Made by a program: the position numbers and the translations under genes. Shown piece by piece: positions 1-8,657 of a DNA stretch of 64,000 nucleotides. The notes under the pieces were generated by a model that was not told where the DNA came from, ran no database searches, and was given only the letters and a program-made list of their open reading frames with translations. The stretch's first letter is position 1; each line of letters starts with the position of its first letter. Source of the stretch: Mycobacterium sp. PSTR-4-N (lineage in GTDB: Bacteria > Actinomycetota > Actinomycetes > Mycobacteriales > Mycobacteriaceae). The stretch is from contig NZ_JAKRFN010000007.1 of assembly GCF_022348085.1 (NCBI RefSeq), positions 103,943 to 167,942 of the forward strand, written 5' to 3'.

Positions 1-43
1 TTTCGCGCGAGTCATATTGCGCGACAACGCTGTCGAGTTCCAT
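1..43 (-). CDS. Partial gene downstream of the histidine kinase
   Basis: An ATG at 43-41 overlaps the TAA stop of the histidine kinase by one base (TAATG), the usual sign of translational coupling. Only the first 14 codons are inside the window (MELDSVVAQYDSRE) before the left edge cuts it. It is presumably the third gene of the regulator-kinase operon. The visible residues are too few to assign a family, and no signal peptide is evident. Confidence 0.45.
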   Translation of the reverse strand, partial: MELDSVVAQYDSRE

Positions 44-1188
44 TAGTCGTCACGGCGGTCCGTGCGTGCGGGTAGCTCGATGGTGAAGGTACTGCCCAGG
101 CCTGGTCCGCGGCTGGCCGCAGTGATGCGGCCGCTGTGGGCTTCGGTGAGTGCTTTGGCGATGGCCAACCCGATCCCCGCGCCGCCGTGGCTTCGATCGC
201 GGGCCACATCGGCGCGGTAGAAGCGTTCGAACACGTGCGGGAGGTGCTCGGCAGCGATGCCATCACCATTGTCGCGCACGGTGATGATCACTTCGCCGGG
301 CTTTGCCGTCGCGTCGACCTCGACGCGGCCTCGCGCGGGGGTGTGGCGCAGAGCGTTGTCGAGAAGGTTCCCGATCACCTGTGCGAGGCGCAGAGGGTCT
401 ACCCACACCTCGGGCAGCGGGTTCGCGGCGTCGAAGGTCAGCGCGACGTCCTTCTCCGCGTATCGGTCGGCTGCGGCAGACACGGTGGTGACGATCGCGG
501 CCTGGGGGTCGATCCACTGCGGTGTGACCGCGCCGGGACCTTCCTCGGCTTGAGCGAGCGCGGCGAAGTCATCGGAGAAGCGCACCAACCTGCTGGCTTG
601 ATCGTTGAGCACGGCAACCGTCTCGGGGTCAAGGGTTTTCACTCCGTCCTCGACGGCCTCGATGTAGGCCTTGAGTACCGAGACGGGTGTCCTAATCTCA
701 TGGGCGAGGTCACCGAAGAGTTGGCGCCGGGTGGTCTCGACCGATTCGAGCCGTTCGGACATCCGATTGAACGCGCGGGACAGGTTCGCGAAATCCTCCC
801 CCAAGCGCAGCGGCGACACACGGATGTCATAGCGGCCGTCGGCGACTGCAGTGGCGGCCGATGCGACCTCGGCGATGGAGTGCTGCAGGCGACGGCTGAA
901 ATACCAGGTCACAACCAGCGCGGTCAATGCGGCTACGCCGATCGCCACCGCGACTGAGATTGCGGTGGCGTAACGGTAGGCCTCCTCGGCATGGAACTGT
1001 TCATTGGATGAGTGAGGAAGTCCGGCGCGGGTCAGGTGTTCCCGAAACAGCGGTGGACCGACGATGACGGCGACGACCCCGGTGGTTGCGCCGCCGGCGA
1101 GGAGCACCAAGGCTTGCGCCAGCAGGAGTCTTGCCCCGACTCCAGGACTGTGCCGCGACCTGGGTTGAATGCTCGTGTCTGTCCTCAT
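43..1188 (-). CDS. Membrane sensor histidine kinase (HAMP, HisKA, HATPase_c)
   Basis: 381 aa. Two membrane segments (about residues 20-44 and 75-97) flank a short extracytoplasmic loop of about 30 residues. A HAMP linker follows, then the H-box HEIRTP with the phospho-acceptor His near 163, an N-box (NLLDNALRH) near 274-282, and the G-box DNGDGI near 306. The ATG overlaps the TGA of the upstream response regulator (ATGA), so the two are one operon. It is clearly paralogous to the kinase at 54021-55205, sharing GPPLFREHL and HAEEAY in the sensor loop. The very short sensor loop suggests signal detection in or near the membrane. The stimulus is not visible, but neighbouring copper genes make metal or envelope stress plausible. 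Confidence 0.93.
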   Translation of the reverse strand: MRTDTSIQPRSRHSPGVGARLLLAQALVLLAGGATTGVVAVIVGPPLFREHLTRAGLPHSSNEQFHAEEAYRYATAISVAVAIGVAALTALVVTWYFSRRLQHSIAEVASAATAVADGRYDIRVSPLRLGEDFANLSRAFNRMSERLESVETTRRQLFGDLAHEIRTPVSVLKAYIEAVEDGVKTLDPETVAVLNDQASRLVRFSDDFAALAQAEEGPGAVTPQWIDPQAAIVTTVSAAADRYAEKDVALTFDAANPLPEVWVDPLRLAQVIGNLLDNALRHTPARGRVEVDATAKPGEVIITVRDNGDGIAAEHLPHVFERFYRADVARDRSHGGAGIGLAIAKALTEAHSGRITAASRGPGLGSTFTIELPARTDRRDD

Positions 1189-1925
1189 TGGCCGCTTCCC
1201 ATTCGGTATCCGACTCCGCGGACCGTGATCACATAGCGCGGGTCGGCGGGGTCATCCGACAATTTGCGGCGCAGATGTCCAATGTGGACGTCGACGAGAT
1301 GTTCGTTGCCGCCCCAGGAGTCTCCCCAGACGGCCTCGAGGAGTTGGCGGCGGCTGAAGACCACGGCCGGCCGCGACGACAACGCCGCTAGAATGTCGAA
1401 CTCAGTGCGGGTGAGCAGAACTGGTTCGTCGTCGATGAATACCTGTCGGCCCGCAACGTCGATGGACAACGGCCCGAAGGCCCGCGGCGGGGGTTCGTCG
1501 GCCGCGGCCGCAGCACTGGTCGGCGTTGCGACGGTGCGAGGCCGGCGCAACATTGCGCGGATCCGCGCGACCAGTTCGCGGGGACTGAAAGGTTTGGTGA
1601 CATAGTCATCGGCACCGACCGACAGGCCCACGATGGTGTCCATTTCGGTATCGCGTGCGGTCAGCATTACCACGTAGGCATCGGAGAACGTGCGCAGTTG
1701 GCGGCATACCTCCACGCCGTCGATGCCCGGCAACGCGAGATCCAAGATGACCACGTCCGGGTCGATCTCACGGGCCTGGGCCAAGGCGTCGGCTCCGCTG
1801 TGGGCGAGGCTGACGTCAAACTGCTCGCGTCTGAGGTAGCTCGCCACGACTTCGGCCAGCGGTACCTCGTCGTCGACCACCAATGCTCGATATCCCGCCG
1901 AAGGGGTGGCCGCAGGCTTGTCCAT
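1185..1925 (-). CDS. OmpR/PhoB-family response regulator
   Basis: 246 aa. The N-terminal receiver has the acidic pair VVDDE (about 16-20), the phospho-acceptor Asp near 62 (ILDLALPGIDG) and the conserved Lys near 111 (VTKPF). The C-terminal winged helix ends VRGVGYRMG. It is encoded just upstream of, and coupled to, the histidine kinase. A paralogue with the same N-terminal phrase (YRALVVDDE) lies at 53278-54024. The DNA target is not known. The 10-mer GAATCTTCAT in its own upstream region (1981-1990) recurs in two other promoters of the window and is a candidate half-site. Confidence 0.93.
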   Translation of the reverse strand: MDKPAATPSAGYRALVVDDEVPLAEVVASYLRREQFDVSLAHSGADALAQAREIDPDVVILDLALPGIDGVEVCRQLRTFSDAYVVMLTARDTEMDTIVGLSVGADDYVTKPFSPRELVARIRAMLRRPRTVATPTSAAAAADEPPPRAFGPLSIDVAGRQVFIDDEPVLLTRTEFDILAALSSRPAVVFSRRQLLEAVWGDSWGGNEHLVDVHIGHLRRKLSDDPADPRYVITVRGVGYRMGSGQ

Positions 1926-1980
1926 GTCTTCATCGTGCCGCCCCGAAGGGATTCAGGAACCCGCGACCCAGGTCTTGAGT

Positions 1981-1990
1981 GAATCTTCAT
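1981..1990 (+). promoter_or_regulatory. Candidate two-component-system half-site GAATCTTCAT
   Basis: This 10-mer lies between the minus-strand response regulator and the plus-strand small membrane protein. The identical 10-mer occurs at 46096-46105 before an L,D-transpeptidase and, on the other strand, at 56023-56032 before the DUF305 lipoprotein. The assignment to the regulator is inference from recurrence and position. Confidence 0.35.
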
Positions 1991-2053
1991 AAAACCATCG
2001 TCGATTCGCTACTCGGCGGCATGAGTGTGGAATGCGAAGAAGGAGACGACCCG

Positions 2054-2281
2054 ATGACGTGGTGGAACGAAGCCGGCGCCCACTGGGGTTGGGGTGGCTG
2101 CCTGCTGGCCATCGTGATGCTTCTTGCGTTTTGGGGAGCTGTGATCGCGGCGCTGGCGGCGCTACTCGGGGCGAACAGGCCGCAGCGTCGGGAGGACATC
2201 GAAACTCAGCGCGACGCACAGGTACCCGGCCTCACCATTGATGATTGCGTCGCAACGACGAAACCCCCGCACTGCCGATGA
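2054..2281 (+). CDS. Small single-pass membrane protein divergent from the two-component system
   Basis: 75 aa. The start at 2054 is chosen because AAGGAG lies just upstream; an in-frame ATG at 2021 lacks this. A Trp-rich N-terminus (MTWWNEAGAHWGWGG) leads into one hydrophobic segment of about 24 residues, followed by a basic cytoplasmic tail (RPQRRED). The TGA overlaps the ATG of the multicopper oxidase (ATGA), so the two are co-translated. A similar small protein with W-rich start, one membrane helix and QRR tail lies at 52940-53140, also divergent from a paralogous response regulator. It may act as an accessory to the kinase or to the oxidase; no family is recognised. Confidence 0.7.
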   Translation: MTWWNEAGAHWGWGGCLLAIVMLLAFWGAVIAALAALLGANRPQRREDIETQRDAQVPGLTIDDCVATTKPPHCR

Positions 2282-3816
2282 ACGGTGGGAGCGTCGGCAC
2301 GACGATATTGACACGACGCACGTTCCTGGCGGCCACCCTCGCCGCGAGTACCGCCGCCATGGCCGCGTGCGGAAAGCCCACAAGTGTCAACCCGGCTACG
2401 GATCCGATCGCGGTCGCTGAAGCCGCGCGGCCCCACACCGGGCGCACCGTCACCGCGGCGTTGACACCTGGGCCGGCGGACATCGACCTGGGCGGACCCG
2501 TCGCCCGCACACTGGCGTACAACAACAGCGTTCCCGGACCGTTGATCCGCGCCGACGTCGGCGACGAACTGGCGATCAGCGTCACCAACGGTCTGGACCA
2601 GCCGTCTTCGCTGCACTGGCATGGCATCGCGCTGCGCAACGACATGGATGGCGCAACGCCGGCGACCCCGAACATCGACCCGTCATCGAACTTCACCTAC
2701 CGGTTTTCCGCGCCTCATCCCGGTACCTACTGGGCGCACCCGCACACCGGCCTCGACGCCGACTACGGGCTCTACGCGCCGGTCATCATCGACGATCCGG
2801 CCGAGCCGGCACGCTACGACGCCGAGTGGATCGTGGTGCTCGATGACTGGACCGACGGAATCGGTTCCAGCCCGCGGCAGCTCTACGAGGGGCTGCGTCC
2901 CGTCTCGGGGGCCGGCGGCCATTCGGGTGGCATGCCCGGTATGCCCGGCATGAGCGGAACACCTGGAATGCCAGGGGTTCCCGGTGTCGGAGGCGTTGGC
3001 GCGAGCGCACTTCTCGGGGGCGACGCGGGTGACGTCAGCTATCCGTTCTACCTAGCGAACGGTCGCATTGCGGCGGCACCGACCACTTTCACCGCTCGCC
3101 CTGGGCAGCGGATAAGGATGCGGATCATCAACGCCGGGTCCGATACCGCTTTTCGGGTCGCGCTGGCCGGACATCGGATGACTGTCACCCATACCGACGG
3201 TTTCCCTGTGGTGCCGACCGAGGTGGACGCGCTGCTGATTGGCATGGGTGAGCGCTATGACGTGTTCATCACCACCGGTGACGGCGTGTTCCCCTTTGTC
3301 GCCTCGGCCGAAGGGAAGAACGCGCTCGCGCGAGCCCTACTGTCCACCGGCGCCGGTGCCGCACCCGATCCGACGTTCATGCCACCCGAACTGCAGCGCC
3401 GGGTCGGCACCGTCGGCGTGTTCACCGCCGCGCCCGAGGCGGTCTTGGATGTCACCAGGGCCGATGTCGCCCTGTCGGCCCGGCTTTCCGGTTCCATGGC
3501 GTCCTACGACTGGACGATCAACGGCAGACCGTTCGAAGACACCGTCCCACTGACTGTGAGGCAAGGCCAGAAGGCGACGTTGACCTTCGCCAATACCACC
3601 ATGATGTGGCATCCCATGCACCTGCACGGTCACACCTTTCAAGTGATCAAGCCGGACGGGACTCCGGGCCCACGCAAGGACACCGTCATAGTTCTGCCGA
3701 TGCAGGAGCTGACGGTGGCGCTCGCCGCCGACAACCCGGGCGTCTGGATGATGCACTGCCACAACACCTATCACCAGGAAGCCGGCATGATGACGAGCCT
3801 GAACTACTCGCCCTAG
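2278..3816 (+). CDS. Multicopper oxidase (copper resistance, MmcO/CueO-like), exported
   Basis: 512 aa from the coupled ATG at 2278; a TTG start at 2245 is also open. It probably oxidises Cu(I) outside the membrane. A twin-arginine motif (LTRRTFLAA, about 11-19) is followed by a lipobox-like MAAC, suggesting a Tat lipoprotein. Copper ligands are visible: HWHG near 112, HPHTG near 153, HPMHLHGH near 444 and the type-1 site HCHNTYHQEAGM near 492, with Met in the axial position. A Gly-Met-Pro insert with repeated GMPGMP units (about 217-240) resembles the Met-rich copper-loading region of CueO but is collagen-like in composition. It belongs with the copper operon at 4294-7379. Confidence 0.93.
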   Translation: MNGGSVGTTILTRRTFLAATLAASTAAMAACGKPTSVNPATDPIAVAEAARPHTGRTVTAALTPGPADIDLGGPVARTLAYNNSVPGPLIRADVGDELAISVTNGLDQPSSLHWHGIALRNDMDGATPATPNIDPSSNFTYRFSAPHPGTYWAHPHTGLDADYGLYAPVIIDDPAEPARYDAEWIVVLDDWTDGIGSSPRQLYEGLRPVSGAGGHSGGMPGMPGMSGTPGMPGVPGVGGVGASALLGGDAGDVSYPFYLANGRIAAAPTTFTARPGQRIRMRIINAGSDTAFRVALAGHRMTVTHTDGFPVVPTEVDALLIGMGERYDVFITTGDGVFPFVASAEGKNALARALLSTGAGAAPDPTFMPPELQRRVGTVGVFTAAPEAVLDVTRADVALSARLSGSMASYDWTINGRPFEDTVPLTVRQGQKATLTFANTTMMWHPMHLHGHTFQVIKPDGTPGPRKDTVIVLPMQELTVALAADNPGVWMMHCHNTYHQEAGMMTSLNYSP

Positions 3817-3958
3817 CCCGGTGCCGCGCCCTTCGCACGGTCAGCGGCGATGAGGCCCAAAGACCTTGAAGCGCAGTGCTCTTGACTCTTTCGGGACGAG
3901 ACGCAAACCGTAAGACTGTGGCCAATCGGCCACGGATACATCAAGAGGAGGAACGGTC

Positions 3959-4213
3959 ATGATGTTTTGGTACGACCACGACATGGGTTGGTGGGGATAC
4001 GCGGGGATGGGCGTCGGGATGGTGCTGTTCTGGGGCTTGATCATCGTCGGTATCGTCGCTCTGATCAGATACACCACGGGCAGCTCACAAGCGCCACGCG
4101 GTGACGCGCCCACAGCCGAACAACTGCTAGCGGCGAGATTCGCCAGTGGCGAGATCGACGAAACGCAGTACCGCGAACGATTGGCGATACTGCGCGAGGC
4201 TGTGCGTCGATAA
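3959..4213 (+). CDS. Small membrane protein with C-terminal SHOCT domain
   Basis: 84 aa. A strong ribosome site (AGAGGAGG) precedes the ATG. The Trp/Met/Asp-rich N-terminus (MMFWYDHDMGWW) and one membrane helix (about 17-38) are followed by a SHOCT motif (AEQLLAARFASGEIDETQY), the short bihelical domain common in oligomeric membrane-associated proteins. SHOCT proteins of this size often sit beside copper genes. It follows the multicopper oxidase by 142 bp and probably has its own promoter. Its role in copper handling is inferred from context. Confidence 0.82.
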   Translation: MMFWYDHDMGWWGYAGMGVGMVLFWGLIIVGIVALIRYTTGSSQAPRGDAPTAEQLLAARFASGEIDETQYRERLAILREAVRR

Positions 4214-4229
4214 CTGACGCCAGCGCCAA

Positions 4230-4260
4230 GCCCGCGGCGGGGGAGTTCCGCGCCGCGGGC
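4230..4260. terminator. Hairpin between convergent genes
   Basis: Perfect 10-bp GC-only arms, GCCCGCGGCG at 4230-4239 and CGCCGCGGGC at 4251-4260, enclose an 11-nt loop. It lies between the plus-strand SHOCT gene and the minus-strand copper ATPase and could end transcription from both sides. There is no U-tract, as is usual in mycobacteria. Confidence 0.7.
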
Positions 4261-4293
4261 GTATTCGCTAAGCGTGAGGTGCCCAGCCCGGGG

Positions 4294-6642
4294 TTATGGT
4301 GCGGTGTGGGCCCTGCGGTACTCGTCGCCCCCTGGCTGCACTGTCGCAACGTGGACGTCTTCCGTCTGCCCAGGGGATGCGCTGCTGGTGAACCGGCGAA
4401 GTCGCAGGCTGTTGCTGACCACGAAGACCGAGCTGAAGGCCATTGCGGCGCCGGCGATCAGCGGATTGAGTAGGCCCAGTGCCGCTAAGGGAAGTGCGGC
4501 GACGTTGTAGGCGAAGGCCCAGAACAGGTTTCCCTTGATGGTCCTCAGGGTTGACCGGGCCAATCGAATGGCGTCGGCGGCTGCGCGCAGATCACCACGT
4601 ACCAGTGTCAGGTCGGATGCCTCGATGGCGACGTCGGATCCGGTGCCCATCGCCAGGCCCAGATCGGCCTGTACCAGTGCGGCGGCATCGTTGACGCCGT
4701 CGCCGACCATGGCGACGGTTCGCCCCTGCGCTTGCAGGCTTTTGATGGTGTCGACTTTGTCGGCAGGGAGGACTTCGGCGATCACGTCGTCGGGGTCGAT
4801 GCCGACCTCTGCGGCGACGGCGAGGGCGGCGCGCCGATTGTCGCCGGTCAGCAGAAACGGACGCAGGCCGAGCTTGCGGAACTGGCCGATGGCGTCCGCG
4901 GAGGCGCCCTTCACCGTGTCGGCGACGACGATGACGCCGCGCACCACCCCGTCCCAGGCCACCCATACCGGGGTGTGGCCCTGGGACTGAGCGTGTTCGG
5001 CGGCGGAGGTGAGGTCGTCGGGGGCTGTCAGCGACCAGTCGTCGGTAAGCCAGCTGAGCCGGCCAACCAGGACCGCATGGCCGGCGACGACGCCGCTGAC
5101 GCCGTAGCCGTTGTGGTTGGAGAAGTCTTCGACCGCTGGCAGCGTGCCGCCGGCGGCTGCTGAGGCGGCGATCGCTTCCGCGATGGGGTGTTGAGACGCG
5201 CTCTCCAAGGCTCCCGCGAACTCGAGGAGCTCATCGGAGTTCTGCCCTGCGCCGGGATGCACCCCCATGAGACTCATGCGGCCGGTGGTGACGGTTCCGG
5301 TCTTGTCGAGCACGATGGTGTCGACTCGGCGGGTGGACTCGAGCACCTGCGGTCCCTTGATCAGGATGCCCAGTTGGGCGCCGCGGCCGGTGCCGACCAT
5401 GAGGGCGGTGGGGGTGGCCAGGCCGAGCGCGCACGGGCAGGCGATGATCAGGACGGCGACTGCCGCGGTGAATGCGACTGTCGCTGAATGGCCGGTGAGC
5501 AGCCAGGCCGCCAGCGTTGCGACCGACAGCGCCAGGACGATGGGTACGAAGACCGCCGAGACCCGGTCAGCCAGGCGCTGTACCGATGCCTTGCCGTTCT
5601 GGGCGTCTTCGACCAGGCGCGCCATCTGCGCGAGTTGGGTGTCGGCGCCGATTCGGGTGGCGCGGACGAGCAGTCGGCCACCGGCGTTGACGGTGGCACC
5701 GGTGACGTGGTCGCCGGGGCGGACCTCGACGGGCACGGATTCCCCGGTGAGCATCGATGCGTCGACTGCCGACGAGCCGTCGGTCACGACCCCGTCGGTG
5801 GCGATCTTCTCACCCGGTCGCACCACAAATACGTCTCCGACGCTAAGTTCTGCTGTTGGAATGCGGATTTCGGTACCGTTGCGCACGACGGCGACGTCTT
5901 TGGCGCCCATGTCGAGCAGGGCCCGCAGCGCGGCACCGGATCGTGTCTTGGCGCGCGCCTCGAAGTAGCGGCCGGCCAGAATGAACACCGTCACCGCGGC
6001 GGCGACTTCGAGGTAGATGTGCTCGGTCTCGGAACCCGCGTCGGGTAGCAGACTGAAGGCCATCCTCATCCCCGGCATGCCGGCGTGTCCGATGAACAGC
6101 GCCCACAGTGACCACAGGTACGCGGCGCTGACGCCCAGTGAGATCAGGGTGTCCATCGTGGCGGCGCGGTGGCGGGCGTTGGCCCACGCTGCGCGGTGAA
6201 ACGGCAGGGCGCCCCACACCACGACGGGAGAGGCCAAGGTCAGCGCGAACCATTGCCAGTTGGTGAATTGCAGCGCGGGGATCATCGACATCGCGATCAC
6301 GGGCACGGTCAGCACCAGGGAGATCAGCAATCGGCTCCGCAAGGAGTCGGCTTCGCCCGCGTCCGGGCCGGAATCGGTCGGGGCCGCGTCATTCGCCGCC
6401 GCGGGGGCGGTTGCGGTGTAGCCGGTCGCTTCCACCGCGGCGATCAACACTGCCGGATCGACGGAGTTGGGGTAGTCCACCTTGGCCTTTTCGGTGGCGT
6501 AGTTGACGCTGGCCGCGACCCCATCGATCTTGTTCAGTTTCTTTTCGATCCGGGCTGCACATGATGCACAGGTCATCCCGCCGATCGACAACTCGATGCT
6601 GTGGGGTTGATCGACACCGACGGTGTGATTCGGCAGGCTCAT
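4294..6642 (-). CDS. copA: Cu(I)-exporting P1B-type ATPase (CopA/CtpV-like)
   Basis: 782 aa, starting at MSLPNHT behind AAAGGAC; longer upstream frames lack a ribosome site and run through copZ. An N-terminal HMA domain carries GMTCASC (Cys 25 and 28). The transmembrane CPC of P1B-1 copper pumps lies near residue 400 (IACPCALG), the phosphorylation site DKTGT near 446 and the hinge GDGVND near 649. Last gene of csoR-copZ-copA on the minus strand, under the dyads at 7395-7438. It exports cytosolic Cu(I), supplied by CopZ. It is paralogous to the pump at 41308-43581 and shares the [15 protein letters not shown] HMA. Confidence 0.95.
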   Translation of the reverse strand: MSLPNHTVGVDQPHSIELSIGGMTCASCAARIEKKLNKIDGVAASVNYATEKAKVDYPNSVDPAVLIAAVEATGYTATAPAAANDAAPTDSGPDAGEADSLRSRLLISLVLTVPVIAMSMIPALQFTNWQWFALTLASPVVVWGALPFHRAAWANARHRAATMDTLISLGVSAAYLWSLWALFIGHAGMPGMRMAFSLLPDAGSETEHIYLEVAAAVTVFILAGRYFEARAKTRSGAALRALLDMGAKDVAVVRNGTEIRIPTAELSVGDVFVVRPGEKIATDGVVTDGSSAVDASMLTGESVPVEVRPGDHVTGATVNAGGRLLVRATRIGADTQLAQMARLVEDAQNGKASVQRLADRVSAVFVPIVLALSVATLAAWLLTGHSATVAFTAAVAVLIIACPCALGLATPTALMVGTGRGAQLGILIKGPQVLESTRRVDTIVLDKTGTVTTGRMSLMGVHPGAGQNSDELLEFAGALESASQHPIAEAIAASAAAGGTLPAVEDFSNHNGYGVSGVVAGHAVLVGRLSWLTDDWSLTAPDDLTSAAEHAQSQGHTPVWVAWDGVVRGVIVVADTVKGASADAIGQFRKLGLRPFLLTGDNRRAALAVAAEVGIDPDDVIAEVLPADKVDTIKSLQAQGRTVAMVGDGVNDAAALVQADLGLAMGTGSDVAIEASDLTLVRGDLRAAADAIRLARSTLRTIKGNLFWAFAYNVAALPLAALGLLNPLIAGAAMAFSSVFVVSNSLRLRRFTSSASPGQTEDVHVATVQPGGDEYRRAHTAP

Positions 6643-6680
6643 GCTCTGTCCTTTGGTTCGGGGTTCGCGCAGGGTGAGTG

Positions 6681-6923
6681 CTAGCGAGGTTGATCGGTGG
6701 ATAGGCGGTAGTCGCCGGCCTCGTCGAGTGCGGTGGTGATCTGCTCGGTGGTCAGTGGTGGGTCGCTGGAAACCGTCACTGTGGATATGCCGCCGGCAAC
6801 CAGATTGACATGAACGTCGGTGACACCGGTGAGTGCGCCGAGTTCTGCGCTCACCGCGGCGATGCAGTGGCTGCAGGTCATGCCGGTCACGGCGTAGGAC
6901 TTGGTGGTTGTGGTCGTGCTCAT
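6681..6923 (-). CDS. copZ: Copper chaperone, HMA domain (CopZ-like)
   Basis: 80 aa from an ATG preceded by AAGGAG; the longer open frame to 7040 has no ribosome site and is discarded. A single heavy-metal-associated domain has the MTCSHC copper site near residues 15-20. It sits between csoR and copA in the same operon and would deliver Cu(I) to CopA. It differs from the second CopZ (44591-44803), whose motif is MTCGHC, so the two copper blocks are not recent exact duplicates. Confidence 0.92.
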   Translation of the reverse strand: MSTTTTTKSYAVTGMTCSHCIAAVSAELGALTGVTDVHVNLVAGGISTVTVSSDPPLTTEQITTALDEAGDYRLSTDQPR

Positions 6924-7085
6924 GGCGTTCTCCTTGACCGATGCTGGTGGGTGTGTGTCCGAGGACCTCGGTGCGCAGCACCTGCAGCCCGAGGAGGTGG
7001 GGGGAATCAGGGGCAGGGTGGCGGTGAGCTGTCGGGTCATTTCTGGCCACTTTCGCTTGCGGGATGGGCGGTTTCGGATGTGTGC

Positions 7086-7379
7086 TCAGGAACGGACGAG
7101 ACGCGCGATTGCTGCCGAGGCTTCATCGATCTTCTGCTCGGCGATGTCGCCGCCCTGGTGGACTGCGTCACGGACGCAATGGGAAAGATGTTCGTCGAGA
7201 AGCGACAACGCCACCGACTCCAACGCTTTGGTTGCCGCCGATATCTGGGTGAGCACGTCAATGCAGTAGGCGTCCTCGTCGACCATGCGTGCAAGGCCGC
7301 GGACCTGCCCCTCAATTCTGCGCAGTCGCTTGAGATGTGCGTCCTTCGAGGCTGCATACCCGGGTGTCGCCGTATCCAT
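7086..7379 (-). CDS. csoR: Copper-sensing repressor CsoR
   Basis: 97 aa, start chosen behind GGAGGAGG. All-helical DUF156/CsoR fold. The Cu(I) ligand set is complete with CsoR spacing: Cys39, His64 and Cys68 (YCIDVLTQ and HLSHC). First gene of csoR-copZ-copA, so it is autoregulated through the two dyads immediately upstream. Known CsoR proteins release DNA on Cu(I) binding. The His at the middle position separates it from the persulfide-type paralogue at 18242. Confidence 0.94.
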   Translation of the reverse strand: MDTATPGYAASKDAHLKRLRRIEGQVRGLARMVDEDAYCIDVLTQISAATKALESVALSLLDEHLSHCVRDAVHQGGDIAEQKIDEASAAIARLVRS

Positions 7380-7394
7380 GACTCCTCCTCCGTA

Positions 7395-7411
7395 ATACCC
7401 CATAGGGGTAT
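7395..7411. promoter_or_regulatory. CsoR operator, proximal copy
   Basis: ATACCCC, ATA, GGGGTAT: perfect 7-bp arms with a 3-nt centre, matching the TACCC/GGGTA type of CsoR operator. It lies 16 bp upstream of the csoR start codon. Confidence 0.85.
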
Positions 7412-7421
7412 ACAAAGCAAT

Positions 7422-7438
7422 ATACCCCTATGGGGTAT
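7422..7438. promoter_or_regulatory. CsoR operator, distal copy
   Basis: The same 7-bp arms as the proximal copy with the central triplet inverted (TAT for ATA). Centres are 27 bp apart, so two CsoR tetramers could bind side by side. No plus-strand gene starts nearby, so both copies serve the leftward operon. Confidence 0.85.
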
Positions 7439-7606
7439 CAATCTGTCAAGGGGCCAACGTCACCAGAAGTGCGACGGATACCTCAGCTGCATGACCGGGC
7501 TCGCCCGCGTGGGCGACGAGGGTGTGCAATTCAGCGTGCCGATTGGCCCTCCCGCGTGCGGCGCATCAGCCCGCCGCATGATCATCAAGCCGACCCGCCC
7601 CGTTGC

Positions 7607-8239
7607 TCATGGGTTCCCGCGCGGGTCGATTACTTTGGCCGCACCTGATTCCATGTGATTCCTGAGCTGCCAGATGTTGGAGCCGACCATGTAGGTGTTA
7701 ATCGCAGGATCTGGTGTGATCTTCAGGAAGCAGATTCGCGTTTCGCCGCGGCGGTAAGACTCTTCGTAAGCCTTGAGGATTCGGCGGCCGATCCAGAACT
7801 GGCGGAAGGCATCCCGCCCTTCGTCGTCAGTCCAGTCGAGGATCTTCGCGTGTCCGCTCAACTGGAGGGTTGCTGGTGGGAGGAACCACAGGAGCCGCCT
7901 CGGCAGCGGAACCACGAGCGAGACCCGCGGATGCCGCGCGACATTGCGCGCCTTCTTCAGGTGCCGGCGGGTCATTACGAAGATGGAGATGGCACCGCCG
8001 AGCTCAGACACGCGGTAGTTGACTCCCGCTGAGCACGGTTTGCCCTCTTCGTCGGTCGTCGAAAGTACCGCAAACGTTTGCTTCCGTAGATGGCCGAGAA
8101 CGACCTCGAACGTGACAGGGTGATTCTTCACCTTGACGTCCGGTGGCTCGGTGACCGACGCAGGGCGGGGAGTCGTTGGAAAGAGCCCGTGGCGTGGACA
8201 CCGGGGTGCATGCGCGGACGGGGTACCTGCCAGGCCCAC
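7607..8239 (-). CDS. Pyridoxamine 5'-phosphate oxidase-fold (PPOX/FDR-type) protein
   Basis: Up to 210 aa. The fold is suggested by the N-terminal FAVLSTTDEEGKPCSAGVNY strand pair, followed by the basic RRHLKKARNVARHPRVSLVV segment typical of split-barrel flavin or F420 binders. A possible start is the GTG at 8131, just before the conserved core; the GTG at 8239 follows the upstream stop by 10 nt. It is the last gene downstream of the ABC exporter operon, same strand. Substrate and cofactor (FMN, F420 or heme) cannot be read from the sequence. Confidence 0.75.
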   Translation of the reverse strand: MGLAGTPSAHAPRCPRHGLFPTTPRPASVTEPPDVKVKNHPVTFEVVLGHLRKQTFAVLSTTDEEGKPCSAGVNYRVSELGGAISIFVMTRRHLKKARNVARHPRVSLVVPLPRRLLWFLPPATLQLSGHAKILDWTDDEGRDAFRQFWIGRRILKAYEESYRRGETRICFLKITPDPAINTYMVGSNIWQLRNHMESGAAKVIDPRGNP

Positions 8240-8249
8240 TCCCGGAAGG

Positions 8250-8657
8250 TCACGACAGCACCGCCACCAGCGTCGCCACGATCCAGAGTGCCGCCGCAGC
8301 GGAGAGCAGCCACCGAAATGTCGAGTGCAGCGCGAAATTCACCAACGCCATGACCCCAATCGACGATGCGCCGGCGACCGCCAGTACCGCCACTGCCGAC
8401 GACTCGGCATTACGAACGTCGGTGGCTGCCAGGTAGATGGTGAGTGTCCCGGTAGCCACTGCGTATCCGCCAAGGACGATGAACACCAGACGCAGCCACT
8501 CACGCAGGCTCGGTAGGGCAGCATCGATCTCGCCCGTGGTGCGGCGTAGATAGCGCAAGTCCTCGGGCAGCAGTGCAGGCCGGGCCAACACAAAGAACCC
8601 CCCAATCCCGACGAGGATCGCGCCACCGACTCCGAACAGCCATGCCGCGGCGATCAT
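8250..8657 (-). CDS. Small polytopic membrane protein of unknown function
   Basis: 135 aa with four predicted membrane helices (about 3-25, 47-70, 80-105 and 113-134). Its ATG overlaps the permease TGA by one base (TGATG), so it is translated with the ABC exporter. A loop LLPEDLRYLRRTTGEIDAAL between helices 1 and 2 is the only soluble part. No family is recognised; it may be an accessory of the exporter. Confidence 0.75.
   Translation of the reverse strand: MIAAAWLFGVGGAILVGIGGFFVLARPALLPEDLRYLRRTTGEIDAALPSLREWLRLVFIVLGGYAVATGTLTIYLAATDVRNAESSAVAVLAVAGASSIGVMALVNFALHSTFRWLLSAAAALWIVATLVAVLS

Noticed and set aside
136..957. Long plus-strand open frame opposite the histidine kinase
   Set aside because: It is antisense to a gene with complete kinase motifs, has no ribosome site and no recognisable domain; high GC creates such frames.
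3882..3916. TTGACT with TAAGAC as a promoter for the SHOCT gene
   Set aside because: The spacing is about 23 bp, too long for a standard promoter; no better -10 could be chosen.
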